DNA of 64,000 nt. Origin: Pseudoalteromonas carrageenovora IAM 12662 (GTDB lineage Bacteria > Pseudomonadota > Gammaproteobacteria > Enterobacterales > Alteromonadaceae). The stretch lies in contig NZ_LT965928.1 of the NCBI RefSeq assembly GCF_900239935.1, positions 3,243,520-3,307,519 on the forward strand. Direction: 5' to 3'. Under the pieces are notes generated by a model. It had not been told where the DNA came from, did not search any database, and saw nothing but the letters and a program-made list of their open reading frames with translations. The position numbers were made by a program, and so were the translations under genes. Below, piece after piece: positions 34,962-45,806 of the stretch (its first letter is position 1; each line of letters opens with the position of its first letter).

Positions 34962-36209
34962 TTATTCGCGAACTTGCCCTACACCATTAACTAAGTATTT
35001 TTCAGTTGTTAGTGATTCTAAGCCCATAGGACCATATGCATGCAGCTTGGTCGTAGCAATACCAATTTCTGCGCCTAGGCCAAGTTGAGAGCCATCTGAG
35101 AAGCGAGATGATGCATTTACCATAACTACCGAGGCATCAACACTACGTTGAAACAGCTCTGCAGTCGTGTCGTTTTTAGTACATATTACTTCGGTATGGT
35201 TAGAACCAAACTGAGCGATGTGATCAACCGCAGCGCTGAAAGTTGGCACTACGCGAATAGCAATTTCAAGGTCTAAGTATTCTTCACCAAATTCGTTATC
35301 TGCTAGCACGGTTGCATCATCAAAATATTTTGCTGCAGTGCTGTCGGCATTAATCTTTACACCTTCTTGGCGTAATACTACAGCACATAAATTTAAAAAC
35401 TCATCAGCAACATCTTGATGAACAACTAAACCCTCAAGTGCATTACATACACCTGTACGCTGTGTTTTACCATTAAGTAGTAAGTTAAGCGCAATCTCTA
35501 GATCAGCATCTTTATCTACGTATAAATGACACACACCTTTGAAGTGCTGAATAACAGGGATTGTGCTGTTTTCGGTTACAAAATTAATTAAGCCTTCACC
35601 ACCGCGAGGAATAATTAAATCAATGCTTTCGCGTTGCTGCATTAATTCCATCAATAAAGCACGGTCAGGATCAGGAATAACAGAAATAAGCGAAGTAGGT
35701 AAATTGTGTTTTTCAAGCACACTGTGCATTACGCTTGCAATAGCTTGTGAGCTTTTAAGTGCTTCTTTACCACCACGTAAAATAACGCCATTGCCTGATT
35801 TAAAGCAAAGAGCACCCGCATCCGCTGTTACATTTGGGCGTGCTTCATAAATCATACACACAACGCCTAGAGGTACGCGCATTTTACGAATTTTAATGCC
35901 ATTTGGACGCTCAGTAATATCACGTAGCTGACCAACAGGATCATCTAAACTTACAATTACCTCAATACCTTCAGCCATGGCTTCGATACGTTCGTCATTT
36001 AAAGTTAAGCGATCGATCATAGACGCTGCTAAGTTATTATCGCGAGCAGCACTTAAATCACTTTCGTTTTCTTTAATAATAAACGCTTTTTGTGCGCGTA
36101 ACGCTTGAGCCATTTCTGTTAACACTTGGTTTTTGGTCTCGGTGTCGAGTAAAGCAAGTGTTGTCGCAGCTTTTGCTGCTTGGCGTGATATATCCGTAAT
36201 TAAACTCAT
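34962..36209 (-). CDS. proA: Gamma-glutamyl phosphate reductase
   Basis: Second step of proline synthesis: NADPH reduction of gamma-glutamyl phosphate to glutamate semialdehyde. Aldehyde-dehydrogenase fold, 415 residues. Family blocks are GVVCMIYEARPNVTADA, LCFKSGNGVILRGG and the catalytic Cys region GKTQRTGVCNALEGLV. It ends SLTTEKYLVNGVGQVRE with the usual ProA C terminus. The ATG overlaps the proB stop by 4 bp (ATGA), allowing direct coupling so that the labile phosphate intermediate can be passed on. Confidence 0.98.
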   Translation of the reverse strand: MSLITDISRQAAKAATTLALLDTETKNQVLTEMAQALRAQKAFIIKENESDLSAARDNNLAASMIDRLTLNDERIEAMAEGIEVIVSLDDPVGQLRDITERPNGIKIRKMRVPLGVVCMIYEARPNVTADAGALCFKSGNGVILRGGKEALKSSQAIASVMHSVLEKHNLPTSLISVIPDPDRALLMELMQQRESIDLIIPRGGEGLINFVTENSTIPVIQHFKGVCHLYVDKDADLEIALNLLLNGKTQRTGVCNALEGLVVHQDVADEFLNLCAVVLRQEGVKINADSTAAKYFDDATVLADNEFGEEYLDLEIAIRVVPTFSAAVDHIAQFGSNHTEVICTKNDTTAELFQRSVDASVVMVNASSRFSDGSQLGLGAEIGIATTKLHAYGPMGLESLTTEKYLVNGVGQVRE

Positions 36210-37312
36210 GACTTCTCCAATAATGCGATATCTTTTTCAGAAATTACAGGACCAATTGAATCCTGCATTTTTTCACTAAATTCACTCTGCTCGTTATCTG
36301 CAATAAAGTTTAACAAGCAGCTACTATAATTTGCGGTCGCTTTGGCTAAACGCGTACCATCTTCACTTCGTACTAAAATGGTGTCGCCAACGGCAAACTC
36401 ACCATGTACTTCCATAATCTCATCACCGCGAATACAGCCGCTTTCACCTTCTAGAGACTCATCAAATGAGCCATCTACTACTACTTCACCTTGCTCATTT
36501 GCAGTATGCGTCATCCAATGCACAGAATCTTGCATTGGTTTTTCATATGGTGAGAATACTGTACCAGGGTTATCACCGGCCAATAAGCGAGTAAATGTCT
36601 CTTCTTTAAAACCGTTAATGATATAAGTAGCAATACCGTGTGACGTTGCTTTTTCCGCGGCTTCAATTTTTGTTTTCATGCCACCAGTGCCTACAGAGCT
36701 TGTTGCACATCCTGCCATAGCATAAATAGACTCATCAATTGATTTAATTTCAGGTAATAAAATAGCATCATCATGCAAATTAGGGTTTTTATCATACAAC
36801 CCATCCACGTCTGAAAATATCAATAATGCATCTGCATCTGCGGCGGCTGCCACCATTGCTGATAAGTTATCGTTATCACCCACTTTTAGATCATCAGTTG
36901 TTACTGCATCATTTTCGTTAATAATTGGCAGTACACCGTGTTCAAGCAAAGTAAATACGGTTTCTCGAATACTTTGATAGCGTTCGCGATCGCGCAAATC
37001 ACCATGTGTTAATAATAATTGTGCTGAAGGAAAATCGAAAAAACGGTCCCACATAGCAATCATTTCCGTTTGACCTGCTGCTGCCATTGCCTTTTTCATA
37101 ACGACTGTACGAGGCTTATCTGAAGGAAATAAGTGCGACCCAGCAGCAACTGAGCCCGATGAAACTAAAATAACTTCAATGCCACGGGCACGACAACGAA
37201 CAATAAACTGTGCGATGGTTAATATGTAGCGCGAACGACAGCCATCTTGATCTGGTGCTATTAATGCACTACCTACTTTAAGTACGATACGTCGCCAATT
37301 TAACTTTTGCAT
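36206..37312 (-). CDS. proB: Glutamate 5-kinase
   Basis: First and feedback-controlled step of proline synthesis. The amino-acid-kinase domain (about 1-260) starts RIVLKVGSALIAP and contains VSSGSVAAG, INENDAV and GTGGMKTKIEAA. The C-terminal PUA domain (about 275-355) is present (GEVVVDGSFDESL and AVGDTILV), as in E. coli ProB, where it shapes oligomer state and proline inhibition. It is the first gene of proBA and has an 838-bp upstream spacer. Confidence 0.98.
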   Translation of the reverse strand: MQKLNWRRIVLKVGSALIAPDQDGCRSRYILTIAQFIVRCRARGIEVILVSSGSVAAGSHLFPSDKPRTVVMKKAMAAAGQTEMIAMWDRFFDFPSAQLLLTHGDLRDRERYQSIRETVFTLLEHGVLPIINENDAVTTDDLKVGDNDNLSAMVAAAADADALLIFSDVDGLYDKNPNLHDDAILLPEIKSIDESIYAMAGCATSSVGTGGMKTKIEAAEKATSHGIATYIINGFKEETFTRLLAGDNPGTVFSPYEKPMQDSVHWMTHTANEQGEVVVDGSFDESLEGESGCIRGDEIMEVHGEFAVGDTILVRSEDGTRLAKATANYSSCLLNFIADNEQSEFSEKMQDSIGPVISEKDIALLEKS

Positions 37313-38150
37313 AAATGTTCAACTTTCCATTTTATTTGTGCTCAGCTTGCGCGAGCTAAAACTTAGTAGCCACGTTTAAAAACATAGCTGCGAATTTATT
37401 TAATCATTTAAAACACTTTTTTACGCACACACAAAAACCATATCTAAAGCCATGGCTTTAAATTTAAGGTCATATAAAAAATAGCAACAACTCAGGTTTT
37501 GAGTAGCACTAATTAAAAAATTTAAAAGTGTTGTTTATGCATCGCTGTAAAAAGCTGTGTGTGGCTTTTTTATTAACAACATGCATAGAGCCTCTAAAGT
37601 CTGATACACCAACAGATAGGGTGAAGACCAAAGGACCGAGATTTAACCGCCACGATGGGGGTAAAATATTGAAAGTAATAGTTCAACTCAAACCTTTATT
37701 TATTTAAAAAGTTAAATAAACTTGTTCAGTAAAACCATACCAATAGTTCAGTAAATGATATTTTTTAGTGCTCTAATGTCTATTTAGTCACTAACACCTG
37801 ATTATAAAGATTAAAAATGACGTTAGTATTAACAACGCCGCTTTTTCTTAAATAAACATAATTAGATAACTAATTATTAGAACACGAAGTATAATACGCT
37901 ACTTTATGCTTTAAAATCAAGGTTAAAATTCGTGCTAAATAAATATGTGGCGATTAGTAGCTATGATTTTTTATTAAAATTCAATAAATTAAACTAATAA
38001 CTCTCTCGCAAAAACCTTAATGCCTACTAATATTTCCTAAGTAGCTAAAATTAAATTAGTAAAACTAAACTTTCACGTGTATACCCCTGTATTAATAATT
38101 AACAAAAGTTATACTTTTAAATATCGTCATCAATAAGGAATTTTTATTCT
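37313..38150. other. 838-bp spacer between proB and the antiporter gene
   Basis: The longest non-coding stretch here, strongly AT-rich. Its 5' part must hold the proB promoter (minus) and its 3' part the antiporter promoter (plus). Between about 37537 and 37710 there is an island of higher GC with an open frame, listed separately. A direct repeat GTTCAGTAAA occurs at 37724-37733 and 37746-37755. I could not assign any riboswitch, tRNA or mobile-element end. Confidence 0.5.
37537..37707 (+). CDS. Possible small secreted or lipoprotein-like peptide (56 aa)
   Basis: ATG 37537 to TAA 37707 encodes 56 residues inside the long proB-antiporter spacer. The N terminus looks like a short export signal: MHRCKKLCVAFLLTTC, with a basic start, a hydrophobic stretch and a Cys at 16 that only loosely fits a lipobox (Thr at -1). 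The remainder is basic and polar (DTPTDRVKTKGPRFNRHDGG) and ends VIVQLKPLFI. GC content is visibly higher than the flanks, which supports coding or structured RNA. No good ribosome-binding site (AAAAGTGTTGTTT). No family recognised; it may be a relic. Confidence 0.3.
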   Translation: MHRCKKLCVAFLLTTCIEPLKSDTPTDRVKTKGPRFNRHDGGKILKVIVQLKPLFI

Positions 38151-39998
38151 ATGTCAGCAATTTATATAGCCGGTATCGCACTTTGCTCTGTGCTTGCCCA
38201 GTGGGTAGCATGGGCTTTTAAAGTGCCCGCTATTCTGTTTTTATTGCTTACTGGTCTTTTACTCGGACCATTTAGTGGTGTTTTAGACCCTGATGCGCTT
38301 TTAGGCGACTTGCTTTTTCCTGTTGTATCACTAAGTGTGGCAGTTATTTTATTTGAGGGGTCACTTACCTTACATTTCAGGGAACTTAAGGGCATTAGCA
38401 AGGTGGTGCGCAACTTATGCTCCATAGGAATGCTCACAACCTGTATTATTATTAGCCTAAGTGCTTATTGGTTATTAGAACTTAATTGGCGAGTTGCCGC
38501 GGTGCTTGGCGCAGTACTCGTTGTAACAGGCCCTACAGTAATAGCCCCTTTATTAAACTCCATGCGCCCTACTCAAGACATAGACCGTATTTTACGCTGG
38601 GAAGGGATTGTTATTGACCCTATCGGTGCATTATTTGCGGTACTGGTTTTTGAAGCCGTAATGCTTGTAGGCCAGGGCGAAGTGCTTAGTCACACCATTA
38701 TTGCTTTAGTTAAAACGCTCGGTGTTGGTTTAAGTATAGGCGTAGTAGCAGGCTGGGTTACAACACAGCTTATGCGCCGTGAATGGCTGCCATTTGAACT
38801 TCATAAGTTTGGCATTTTAGCGCTCGTACTAATTAGTTTTTCTGTTTCAAATTACTTAAGTCATGAGTCTGGCTTATTAGCCGTTACCGTATTTGGAATT
38901 TGGTTAGCAAATCAAGACGATTTAGAAATAGACTCTGTATTAGAATTTAAAGAAGACTTGTCGATGATTTTAATATCGACACTGTTTATTTTACTTGCTG
39001 CACGATTACAACTCTCTGATTTAATGATGCTCGATAGCGACGTATTTATATTTTTAGCTGTTGTTTTATTTATTGCTCGCCCAATGTGTATTGCAATATC
39101 AACTTTTGGTACCGACTTACCAATGAAGTCTCGCCTTGTACTTTCTTGGATAGCACCTAGGGGGATTGTTGCAGCGGCTGTAGGCTCTGTATTTGCGCTA
39201 AGTATGATGGAAGCTGGTGTTGCAGATGCTGAAAAAATGGTGCCACTGATATTTACTGTGATTATTATCACCGTTGTATTACAAAGCTTAACAGCAATAC
39301 CTGTGGCTAAGTTGTTAGGTGTGCGCCAACCGTCGCCTAATACTATTTTAATTATTGGGGCTAACCATGTTTCACGTGCTATTGGTCGGGGCTTAAAAGA
39401 GCAAAATATACCTGTTTACCTGTCAGATCCGGCATGGGAAAACTGTAAAATGGCGCGTATGGACGGATTGCCTTGTTATTATGGTAACCCACAGTCTGAG
39501 CATGCAGAACGTTATTTACCATTAACCACTATTCGCAGTGTATTAGCGTTGTCGCCAAACAGACATCATAATGCGCTGGGTGTGCAGTATTTCTCTCATT
39601 TATTAAATGAGAAAAATGTATTTTCTTTGCGCTCATCAACTTCTCACGCCAAGGCGAACAAAGACAGTGCCACATTTTTATCAAGACAAATACTATTTGG
39701 TGATGATGGCTCTTACGCACGCTTAAGTAGCATTATAGCTAAAGGCGGTAAAGTAAGCGCAACGCGCATTTCAGAAGAATTTGATTGGGAGAAATACCAA
39801 GAAATGAACCCTGAAGCTATACCGCTATTCATATTGAAAGGCGACAAGGACAGCGATGAAGATACACCTGTTAAACTAAGACCATTTACAATAAATATGG
39901 AAAAGCCGCCTCAAGAGGGCGAGCGTATTGTTGCATTACAGCCTCCTAAAATGTCGGTTTTAAAAGATCCACAAAATAAGGCTAAAGAAGAAAGTTAA
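38151..39998 (+). CDS. CPA-family cation/proton antiporter with C-terminal nucleotide-binding domain
   Basis: Inner-membrane Na+(K+)/H+ antiporter, 615 residues. About 12-13 membrane helices fill residues 1-390, with LLLTGLLLGPFSGVL (helix 2), VTGPTVIAPLL, the ion-site EGIVIDPIGAL (Asp in the membrane) and APRGIVAAAVGS (Arg of the CPA1 family). Residues 400-530 form a TrkA-N/RCK-like domain (ILIIGANHVSRAIGRGL), so activity may respond to NAD(H) or a similar ligand. The final 80 residues are hydrophilic. NhaP-type proteins with this tail occur in marine gammaproteobacteria. Monocistronic; start after AATAAGGAATTTTTATTCT. Confidence 0.88.
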   Translation: MSAIYIAGIALCSVLAQWVAWAFKVPAILFLLLTGLLLGPFSGVLDPDALLGDLLFPVVSLSVAVILFEGSLTLHFRELKGISKVVRNLCSIGMLTTCIIISLSAYWLLELNWRVAAVLGAVLVVTGPTVIAPLLNSMRPTQDIDRILRWEGIVIDPIGALFAVLVFEAVMLVGQGEVLSHTIIALVKTLGVGLSIGVVAGWVTTQLMRREWLPFELHKFGILALVLISFSVSNYLSHESGLLAVTVFGIWLANQDDLEIDSVLEFKEDLSMILISTLFILLAARLQLSDLMMLDSDVFIFLAVVLFIARPMCIAISTFGTDLPMKSRLVLSWIAPRGIVAAAVGSVFALSMMEAGVADAEKMVPLIFTVIIITVVLQSLTAIPVAKLLGVRQPSPNTILIIGANHVSRAIGRGLKEQNIPVYLSDPAWENCKMARMDGLPCYYGNPQSEHAERYLPLTTIRSVLALSPNRHHNALGVQYFSHLLNEKNVFSLRSSTSHAKANKDSATFLSRQILFGDDGSYARLSSIIAKGGKVSATRISEEFDWEKYQEMNPEAIPLFILKGDKDSDEDTPVKLRPFTINMEKPPQEGERIVALQPPKMSVLKDPQNKAKEES

Positions 39999-40023
39999 AC
40001 CTTTTCACTCACTGTAAAAACAC

Positions 40024-40058
40024 AAAAACCCTAACTTATTAAGTTAGGGTTTTGTTTT
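40024..40058. terminator. Bidirectional terminator between the antiporter gene and motX
   Basis: Perfect stem AAAACCCTAACTT / AAGTTAGGGTTTT with an ATT loop (40025-40053) between convergent genes. Confidence 0.92.
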
Positions 40059-40068
40059 TTAGAGCCCA

Positions 40069-40707
40069 TTAAATTGGAAGACGGGCTCGAGCAACGACGC
40101 TATCTGGCATTTTTTGCGCTAACTTGCTCAGTGCTCGCTCAATTTTTTTATGTGTCGCTTTATCAGCCACCATTGAATTAAACAGCCACCTATAGGCATC
40201 CTCAAAGTCACGCGGGCTGCCATAACCATTGTTAAACAACTTCACTAAACGTAGCTGCGCCTTTAAATTTCCTTGCGATGATGCCTCTCGTAAATACGTA
40301 ATGGCCATCGCTTTATCTTGCTGAACTAATCGGCCAGTGTCGTAGTAGCGCCCTAATTGCTCTAAGGCTGCCGCTAAGCCTTGCTCAGCCGCTTTTCGCA
40401 TGTAATACACGCCTAACTCTACATTTCGTTCAACACATACGTTATAAGCTAGCATATCGCCATATAAAAATTGATAAGAGGGCAATGCCATTTTATTGGC
40501 TCGCGCTTCAATATCTTGTACTAACTGGCAATCATCTGCCTTTACTCGCTGCAAATGTGTATTTTTATTTATAAGCGCAATAAGTTCTGACTCAGTATAT
40601 AAAGGTACCGCCGCAGGAGATTCATCTGCTAACGCATTGGTATTTATAAATAAAGATAACGACACTAACGGTACAGCCAATACTGAGCTTTTTAAAAATA
40701 GGCGCAT
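40069..40707 (-). CDS. motX: MotX, Sel1-repeat component of the Na+-driven polar flagellar motor
   Basis: Periplasmic T-ring protein needed for PomAB stator assembly in polar flagella. Signal peptide about 1-27 from ATG 40707 (SVLAVPLVSLSLFINTNALA). I prefer this ATG to TTG 40737 because GGTGAA precedes it and the signal peptide then starts properly. Three or more Sel1-type helical repeats follow (GVYYMRKAAEQGLAAALEQL, AITYLREASSQGNLKAQLRL). The C-terminal block DAYRWLFNSMVADKATHKK is characteristic of MotX. It sits downstream of purA, the same neighbourhood as in Vibrio cholerae, while other motor genes lie elsewhere. Confidence 0.88.
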   Translation of the reverse strand: MRLFLKSSVLAVPLVSLSLFINTNALADESPAAVPLYTESELIALINKNTHLQRVKADDCQLVQDIEARANKMALPSYQFLYGDMLAYNVCVERNVELGVYYMRKAAEQGLAAALEQLGRYYDTGRLVQQDKAMAITYLREASSQGNLKAQLRLVKLFNNGYGSPRDFEDAYRWLFNSMVADKATHKKIERALSKLAQKMPDSVVARARLPI

Positions 40708-40778
40708 GTTCACCACGTACAAAAATAGACTTACCAAATAATATACAAAGATCGTTCCAAGGTGAATTTTAGATACAA

Positions 40779-40806
40779 AAAAAGCTGCATAAAGCAGCTT
40801 TTTTTC
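40779..40806 (-). terminator. Terminator of purA
   Basis: Stem AAAGCTGC / GCAGCTTT with loop ATAAA (40781-40801), bordered by A and T runs, 11 bp past the purA stop. Confidence 0.9.
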
Positions 40807-40817
40807 ATCTTTGGTAA

Positions 40818-42152
<1,335 letters not shown>

Positions 42153-42293
42153 TTAGGACGAGATTTTATCAGAAAACTAAAGTAAAGATCACCCCTGTTC
42201 AGCTTATTTTTTCTGCGGGTAATATTTTGAAGTGAAACTATTGCTAATAACCACATAAATAACAGTGGTTTAAACTACTAAAATTCATTAAAC

Positions 42294-42322
42294 AAAAAGC
42301 CCCGCAATTGCGAGGCTTTATA
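42294..42322 (-). terminator. Terminator of hflC
   Basis: In minus-strand RNA, AGCCUCGC pairs with GCGGGGCU (one G-U) around AAUU, followed by U5 (plus-strand positions 42298-42317 with the A run at 42294-42298). Confidence 0.88.
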
Positions 42323-42347
42323 ACTTTTTAAATAATCGGGGCTAAGC

Positions 42348-43226
42348 TTATTGCGCTTTAGCACCTTTCATATATTTAAAGAAGTCACTATCTGGTGAAA
42401 GTACCATAACATCTTGCTTATCTTTAAAGGTCTTTTTATAAGCCTCTAAAGAACGAACAAAGCCAAAGAACTCAGGATCTTTGTTGTACGCTTTTGCATA
42501 TATTGCAGCAGCGTCAGCATCACCTTGACCACGAACAGAACGCGCATTACGTTCTGCATCAGCAAGCATTACCGTTACACGACGATCAACACCCGCACGA
42601 ATAGTCTCGGCTTTTTCTTGGCCCTCAGAACGATGCTCTTTTGCAACTGCAGTACGCTCAGCGCGCATACGTTGATAAATAGAGCTACTAACTTCTTGCG
42701 GTAAGTTAATTTGCTTAACACGTACATCAAGTACTTCAATACCAAGCTCACGCGCACTTTCAGAAGCTTGCACTAATGCTTCTTCCATTAACTCGCTACG
42801 CTCACCCGATACAATTTCGCGAATTGTACGTGTACCAAAGTTTGTACGAAGACCATTGTTTACTTTTTGCTTAAGTAACGTTTCAGCATATTGCTTGTCG
42901 CCACGAGCACGTAAGTAAAAAGCGCTAAAGTCGTTAACACGCCATTTAACAAACGAATCAACAATTAAGTCTTTTTTCTCGCTTGTAACAAAACGATCTG
43001 GCGTACCATCTAGCGTTTGAATACGTGCATCAATACGGCGTACTTGGCTAAAAAACGGCACTTTAAATTGTAGGCCTGGGCCATATACAATCGCTTTATC
43101 TTCACTGTCTTTTTGCACTTTGCTGAACAACATTACAATCGCTTTTTGTCCTTCAGGTACTACAAATACCGATGAAAAAGACATAACAATGGCAGCTAAT
43201 AGTATAACTAAACTAAAGTTTTTCAT
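42348..43226 (-). CDS. hflC: FtsH-modulator SPFH protein HflC
   Basis: Inner-membrane SPFH/prohibitin-family subunit that with HflK cages the FtsH protease. 292 residues: an N-terminal anchor (about 3-20, VILLAAIVMSFSSVFVV), a periplasmic SPFH domain beginning VPEGQKAIVMLF, a coiled-coil region with ERTAVAKEHRSEGQEKAE, and ends SPDSDFFKYMKGAKAQ. Starts 5 bp after the hflK stop, so the two are made together. Confidence 0.97.
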   Translation of the reverse strand: MKNFSLVILLAAIVMSFSSVFVVPEGQKAIVMLFSKVQKDSEDKAIVYGPGLQFKVPFFSQVRRIDARIQTLDGTPDRFVTSEKKDLIVDSFVKWRVNDFSAFYLRARGDKQYAETLLKQKVNNGLRTNFGTRTIREIVSGERSELMEEALVQASESARELGIEVLDVRVKQINLPQEVSSSIYQRMRAERTAVAKEHRSEGQEKAETIRAGVDRRVTVMLADAERNARSVRGQGDADAAAIYAKAYNKDPEFFGFVRSLEAYKKTFKDKQDVMVLSPDSDFFKYMKGAKAQ

Positions 43227-43231
43227 TATGA

Positions 43232-44401
43232 TTATCTCCCATCATTAAAGCGGTCGTTGTTAAAGCGGTCGTTACCACTGTTAACAGAGCTATTGCGTGA
43301 CGTATTTACTTTGTTGCGTAAATCTTGAATATCACTTGAGCTTGGAAGCGCAACGCGTGTTGCAGTACCCTGCTTGTCCATGATTTTATCAAGAGGTAAA
43401 TACATCATGTTGTTGCCGCCTTTAACATCAACTAGCACTTTAGAGCTACTACCTAGCACCTCTTCCATCGCGTCAATGTATAAACGTTCACGAGTAACTT
43501 CCTTAGCTGCTTGATATTCAGGTAATAGCTTTTCAAAGCGAGCCACTTCACCTTGCGCTTCTAACGTAATTCGTTCTTGGTAACCTTCAGCTTCTTGCGT
43601 CATACGTGTTACTTGACCGCGAGCACGCGGCTCAATTTCACGGGCATACGCTTCGGCTTCACGGATGAAACGCTCTTCATCTTCTTGTGCTGCAATTGCA
43701 TCATCAAAAGCATCTTTAACTTCGGTTGGCGGACGAGAATCTTTAAAGTTAACGTCTGTCACTATTAAACCTAAGTTATATGGTTCGATAATTTTATTAA
43801 GCTCATCCCACGTATTTTGGCGAACAACTTCACGGCCATTCGTTAATACTTGATCCATTTTTGCATGGCCCACAACATAACGTAATGCACTATCAAGTGC
43901 TTCTTCTAAGCTACTATCAGCATTAGTCACGCTAAATTCGTAAAGGTACGGGTCAATAACACGGTATTGCACCTGAAACTCAACGCTTACCACGTTTTCG
44001 TCTTCAGTTAGCATAAAGCCCGAGGCCGATAATGAGCGCACAGCTTCAATATCAACAGGAATAACGGTTTCAATAAACGTCATTTTCCAACGCAAACCTG
44101 GATCTGCAATTCGGTCGTATTTACCAAATTGAAGTACCACACCGCGCTCAGCTTCTTTTACCGTATAAATACCACTTAACGCCCATACAATAACGGCGAT
44201 AATAAGGATAAATGAAATACCGGCTCCGCCAAGTCCACCGCCGCTACCATTGCCGGATTTTTTTCCGCCAAATAAGCCGCCTAACTTGTTACTAAACTTA
44301 CGGAACACCTCGTCTAAATCAGGTGGGCCTTGATCACGTCCGCCTTTATTATTCCACGGATCTTTGTCATTGCCATTATTACCCGGTTCATTCCAGGCCA
44401 T
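43232..44401 (-). CDS. hflK: FtsH-modulator SPFH protein HflK
   Basis: Partner of HflC. 389 residues: a Gly/Asn-rich cytosolic N-terminal tail (MAWNEPGNNGNDKDPWNN and following), a membrane anchor about 61-79, then the SPFH domain (VKEAERGVVLQFGKYD). The C terminus is Asn/Ser/Arg-rich with a short repeat, NDRFNNDRFNDGR. Located between hflX and hflC as in E. coli. Confidence 0.97.
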   Translation of the reverse strand: MAWNEPGNNGNDKDPWNNKGGRDQGPPDLDEVFRKFSNKLGGLFGGKKSGNGSGGGLGGAGISFILIIAVIVWALSGIYTVKEAERGVVLQFGKYDRIADPGLRWKMTFIETVIPVDIEAVRSLSASGFMLTEDENVVSVEFQVQYRVIDPYLYEFSVTNADSSLEEALDSALRYVVGHAKMDQVLTNGREVVRQNTWDELNKIIEPYNLGLIVTDVNFKDSRPPTEVKDAFDDAIAAQEDEERFIREAEAYAREIEPRARGQVTRMTQEAEGYQERITLEAQGEVARFEKLLPEYQAAKEVTRERLYIDAMEEVLGSSSKVLVDVKGGNNMMYLPLDKIMDKQGTATRVALPSSSDIQDLRNKVNTSRNSSVNSGNDRFNNDRFNDGR

Positions 44402-44501
44402 AGCTATACTCCATTGTTATCTAAATAAATTAGGAAATTGTGTTAAATCTAACAAATCTACCGCGTTTCTCATACTAAAACCGACGTTTATACGTCAATT
44501 T

Positions 44502-45791
44502 TTAATTACGGTTGATAAAACCAGCAATTTCAGGACCAAATTCTTTGATTAAACGATTCCACTCAACCATTGGCATTCTGACATCTAAAAGCCAATTACC
44601 CTGCTCATCAAAACGCTCTTCATGCACCGCATTTAGCGTAAATAATGAAGCTCTTAAGCGTCCGTACATAGGGGCTAGCAATAACGTTTCACTAAACATT
44701 TGCTTAGCTAATAAGTCGCTAATCGCCTCACTTAGTAACTCACATCCTTCACCTGTTTGTGCAGACAACCATACTCTTATAGGCTGCCCTTCGTCATCCC
44801 GATCAATTCTCGGACTAACATCATCAAGTGCGTCAATTTTATTGTAAATAAGTAATTGAGGAACTTCATCGGCTTCAATTTCTTTAAGCACCGACTGAAC
44901 TTGTTCAATATTTTCTTTACGACGGGGGTCTGCCACATCAATAACATGTAACTGTAAGTCGGCCTCTCGCGTTTCGGTAAGTGTTGCTTTAAAGGCAGCG
45001 ACTAAATCATGTGGTAAATGGCGTATAAATCCCACTGTATCAGCTAAAATTACTGAGCCTACATCGCCTATATCCAGCTTACGTAGTGTTGGGTCCAGTG
45101 TTGCAAACAATTGATCGGCTGCATACACGTCAGAATCGGTGATTCGATTAAATAGCGTTGATTTACCCGCATTAGTGTAACCAACCAACGACACAGTCGG
45201 AATTTCATTGCGCGTACGCGCACGTCTGCCCTGCTCACGTTGTACAGCTACTTTTGCCAATCGAGCGCGAATGTTTTTAATTCTCGCACGTAATAAGCGT
45301 CTATCTGTTTCTAACTGAGTTTCACCTGGTCCGCGTAAACCTATACCACCTTTTTGTCTTTCAAGGTGAGTCCAACCACGAATAAGTCGGGTTGACATAT
45401 GGCGTAATTGAGCAAGCTCAACTTGAAGCTTACCTTCGTGAGTACGGGCTCTTTGGGCAAAAATATCAAGAATAAGTGTCGTTCTATCAAGTACACGGCA
45501 TTGGCAAACGCGCTCTAAATTGCGTTCCTGAGACGGACTTAATTGATGATTAAATATGACGACATCTGCATTGTGGATTTTGACAATTTCAGCTATTTCT
45601 TCTGCTTTACCGGTACCGACGAATAGTTTCGGATGTGGTGCTTGACGGCTGCCTTGCACAACCGCCAAACTACTAACACCAGCAGAAGATACCAACATTT
45701 CCAATTCATGAAGATCTTCACGATCGCCATCTTTAGGTAAGTCGATATGTACTAAAATTGCCTGTTCGCCGGATTCATAGCGGTCAAACAA
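44502..45791 (-). CDS. hflX: Ribosome-associated GTPase HflX
   Basis: GTPase that binds and splits stalled 70S ribosomes, notably under heat stress. 429 residues: HflX N-terminal domain with HPKLFVGTGKAEEI and ELAQLRHM, then the G domain with G1 GYTNAGKSTLFN, G3 DTVGFI and G4 NKID. The start is TTG at 45791, supported by an AGGAG 8 nt upstream. The nearby ATG at 45797 is out of frame. It lies 15 bp downstream of hfq. Confidence 0.97.
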   Translation of the reverse strand: MFDRYESGEQAILVHIDLPKDGDREDLHELEMLVSSAGVSSLAVVQGSRQAPHPKLFVGTGKAEEIAEIVKIHNADVVIFNHQLSPSQERNLERVCQCRVLDRTTLILDIFAQRARTHEGKLQVELAQLRHMSTRLIRGWTHLERQKGGIGLRGPGETQLETDRRLLRARIKNIRARLAKVAVQREQGRRARTRNEIPTVSLVGYTNAGKSTLFNRITDSDVYAADQLFATLDPTLRKLDIGDVGSVILADTVGFIRHLPHDLVAAFKATLTETREADLQLHVIDVADPRRKENIEQVQSVLKEIEADEVPQLLIYNKIDALDDVSPRIDRDDEGQPIRVWLSAQTGEGCELLSEAISDLLAKQMFSETLLLAPMYGRLRASLFTLNAVHEERFDEQGNWLLDVRMPMVEWNRLIKEFGPEIAGFINRN

Positions 45792-45806
45792 GCATTACGC
45801 TCCTAA

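Noticed and set aside
37600..37690. Riboswitch (c-di-GMP, cobalamin or TPP type) in the GC-rich part of the proB spacer
   Set aside because: The conserved cores of these classes are not present, and an open reading frame explains the composition as well.
38151..39998. Glutathione-gated KefB/KefC potassium efflux protein
   Set aside because: The membrane motifs (APRG, EGIVIDP) are those of CPA1/NhaP antiporters; only the C-terminal nucleotide-binding domain is Kef-like.
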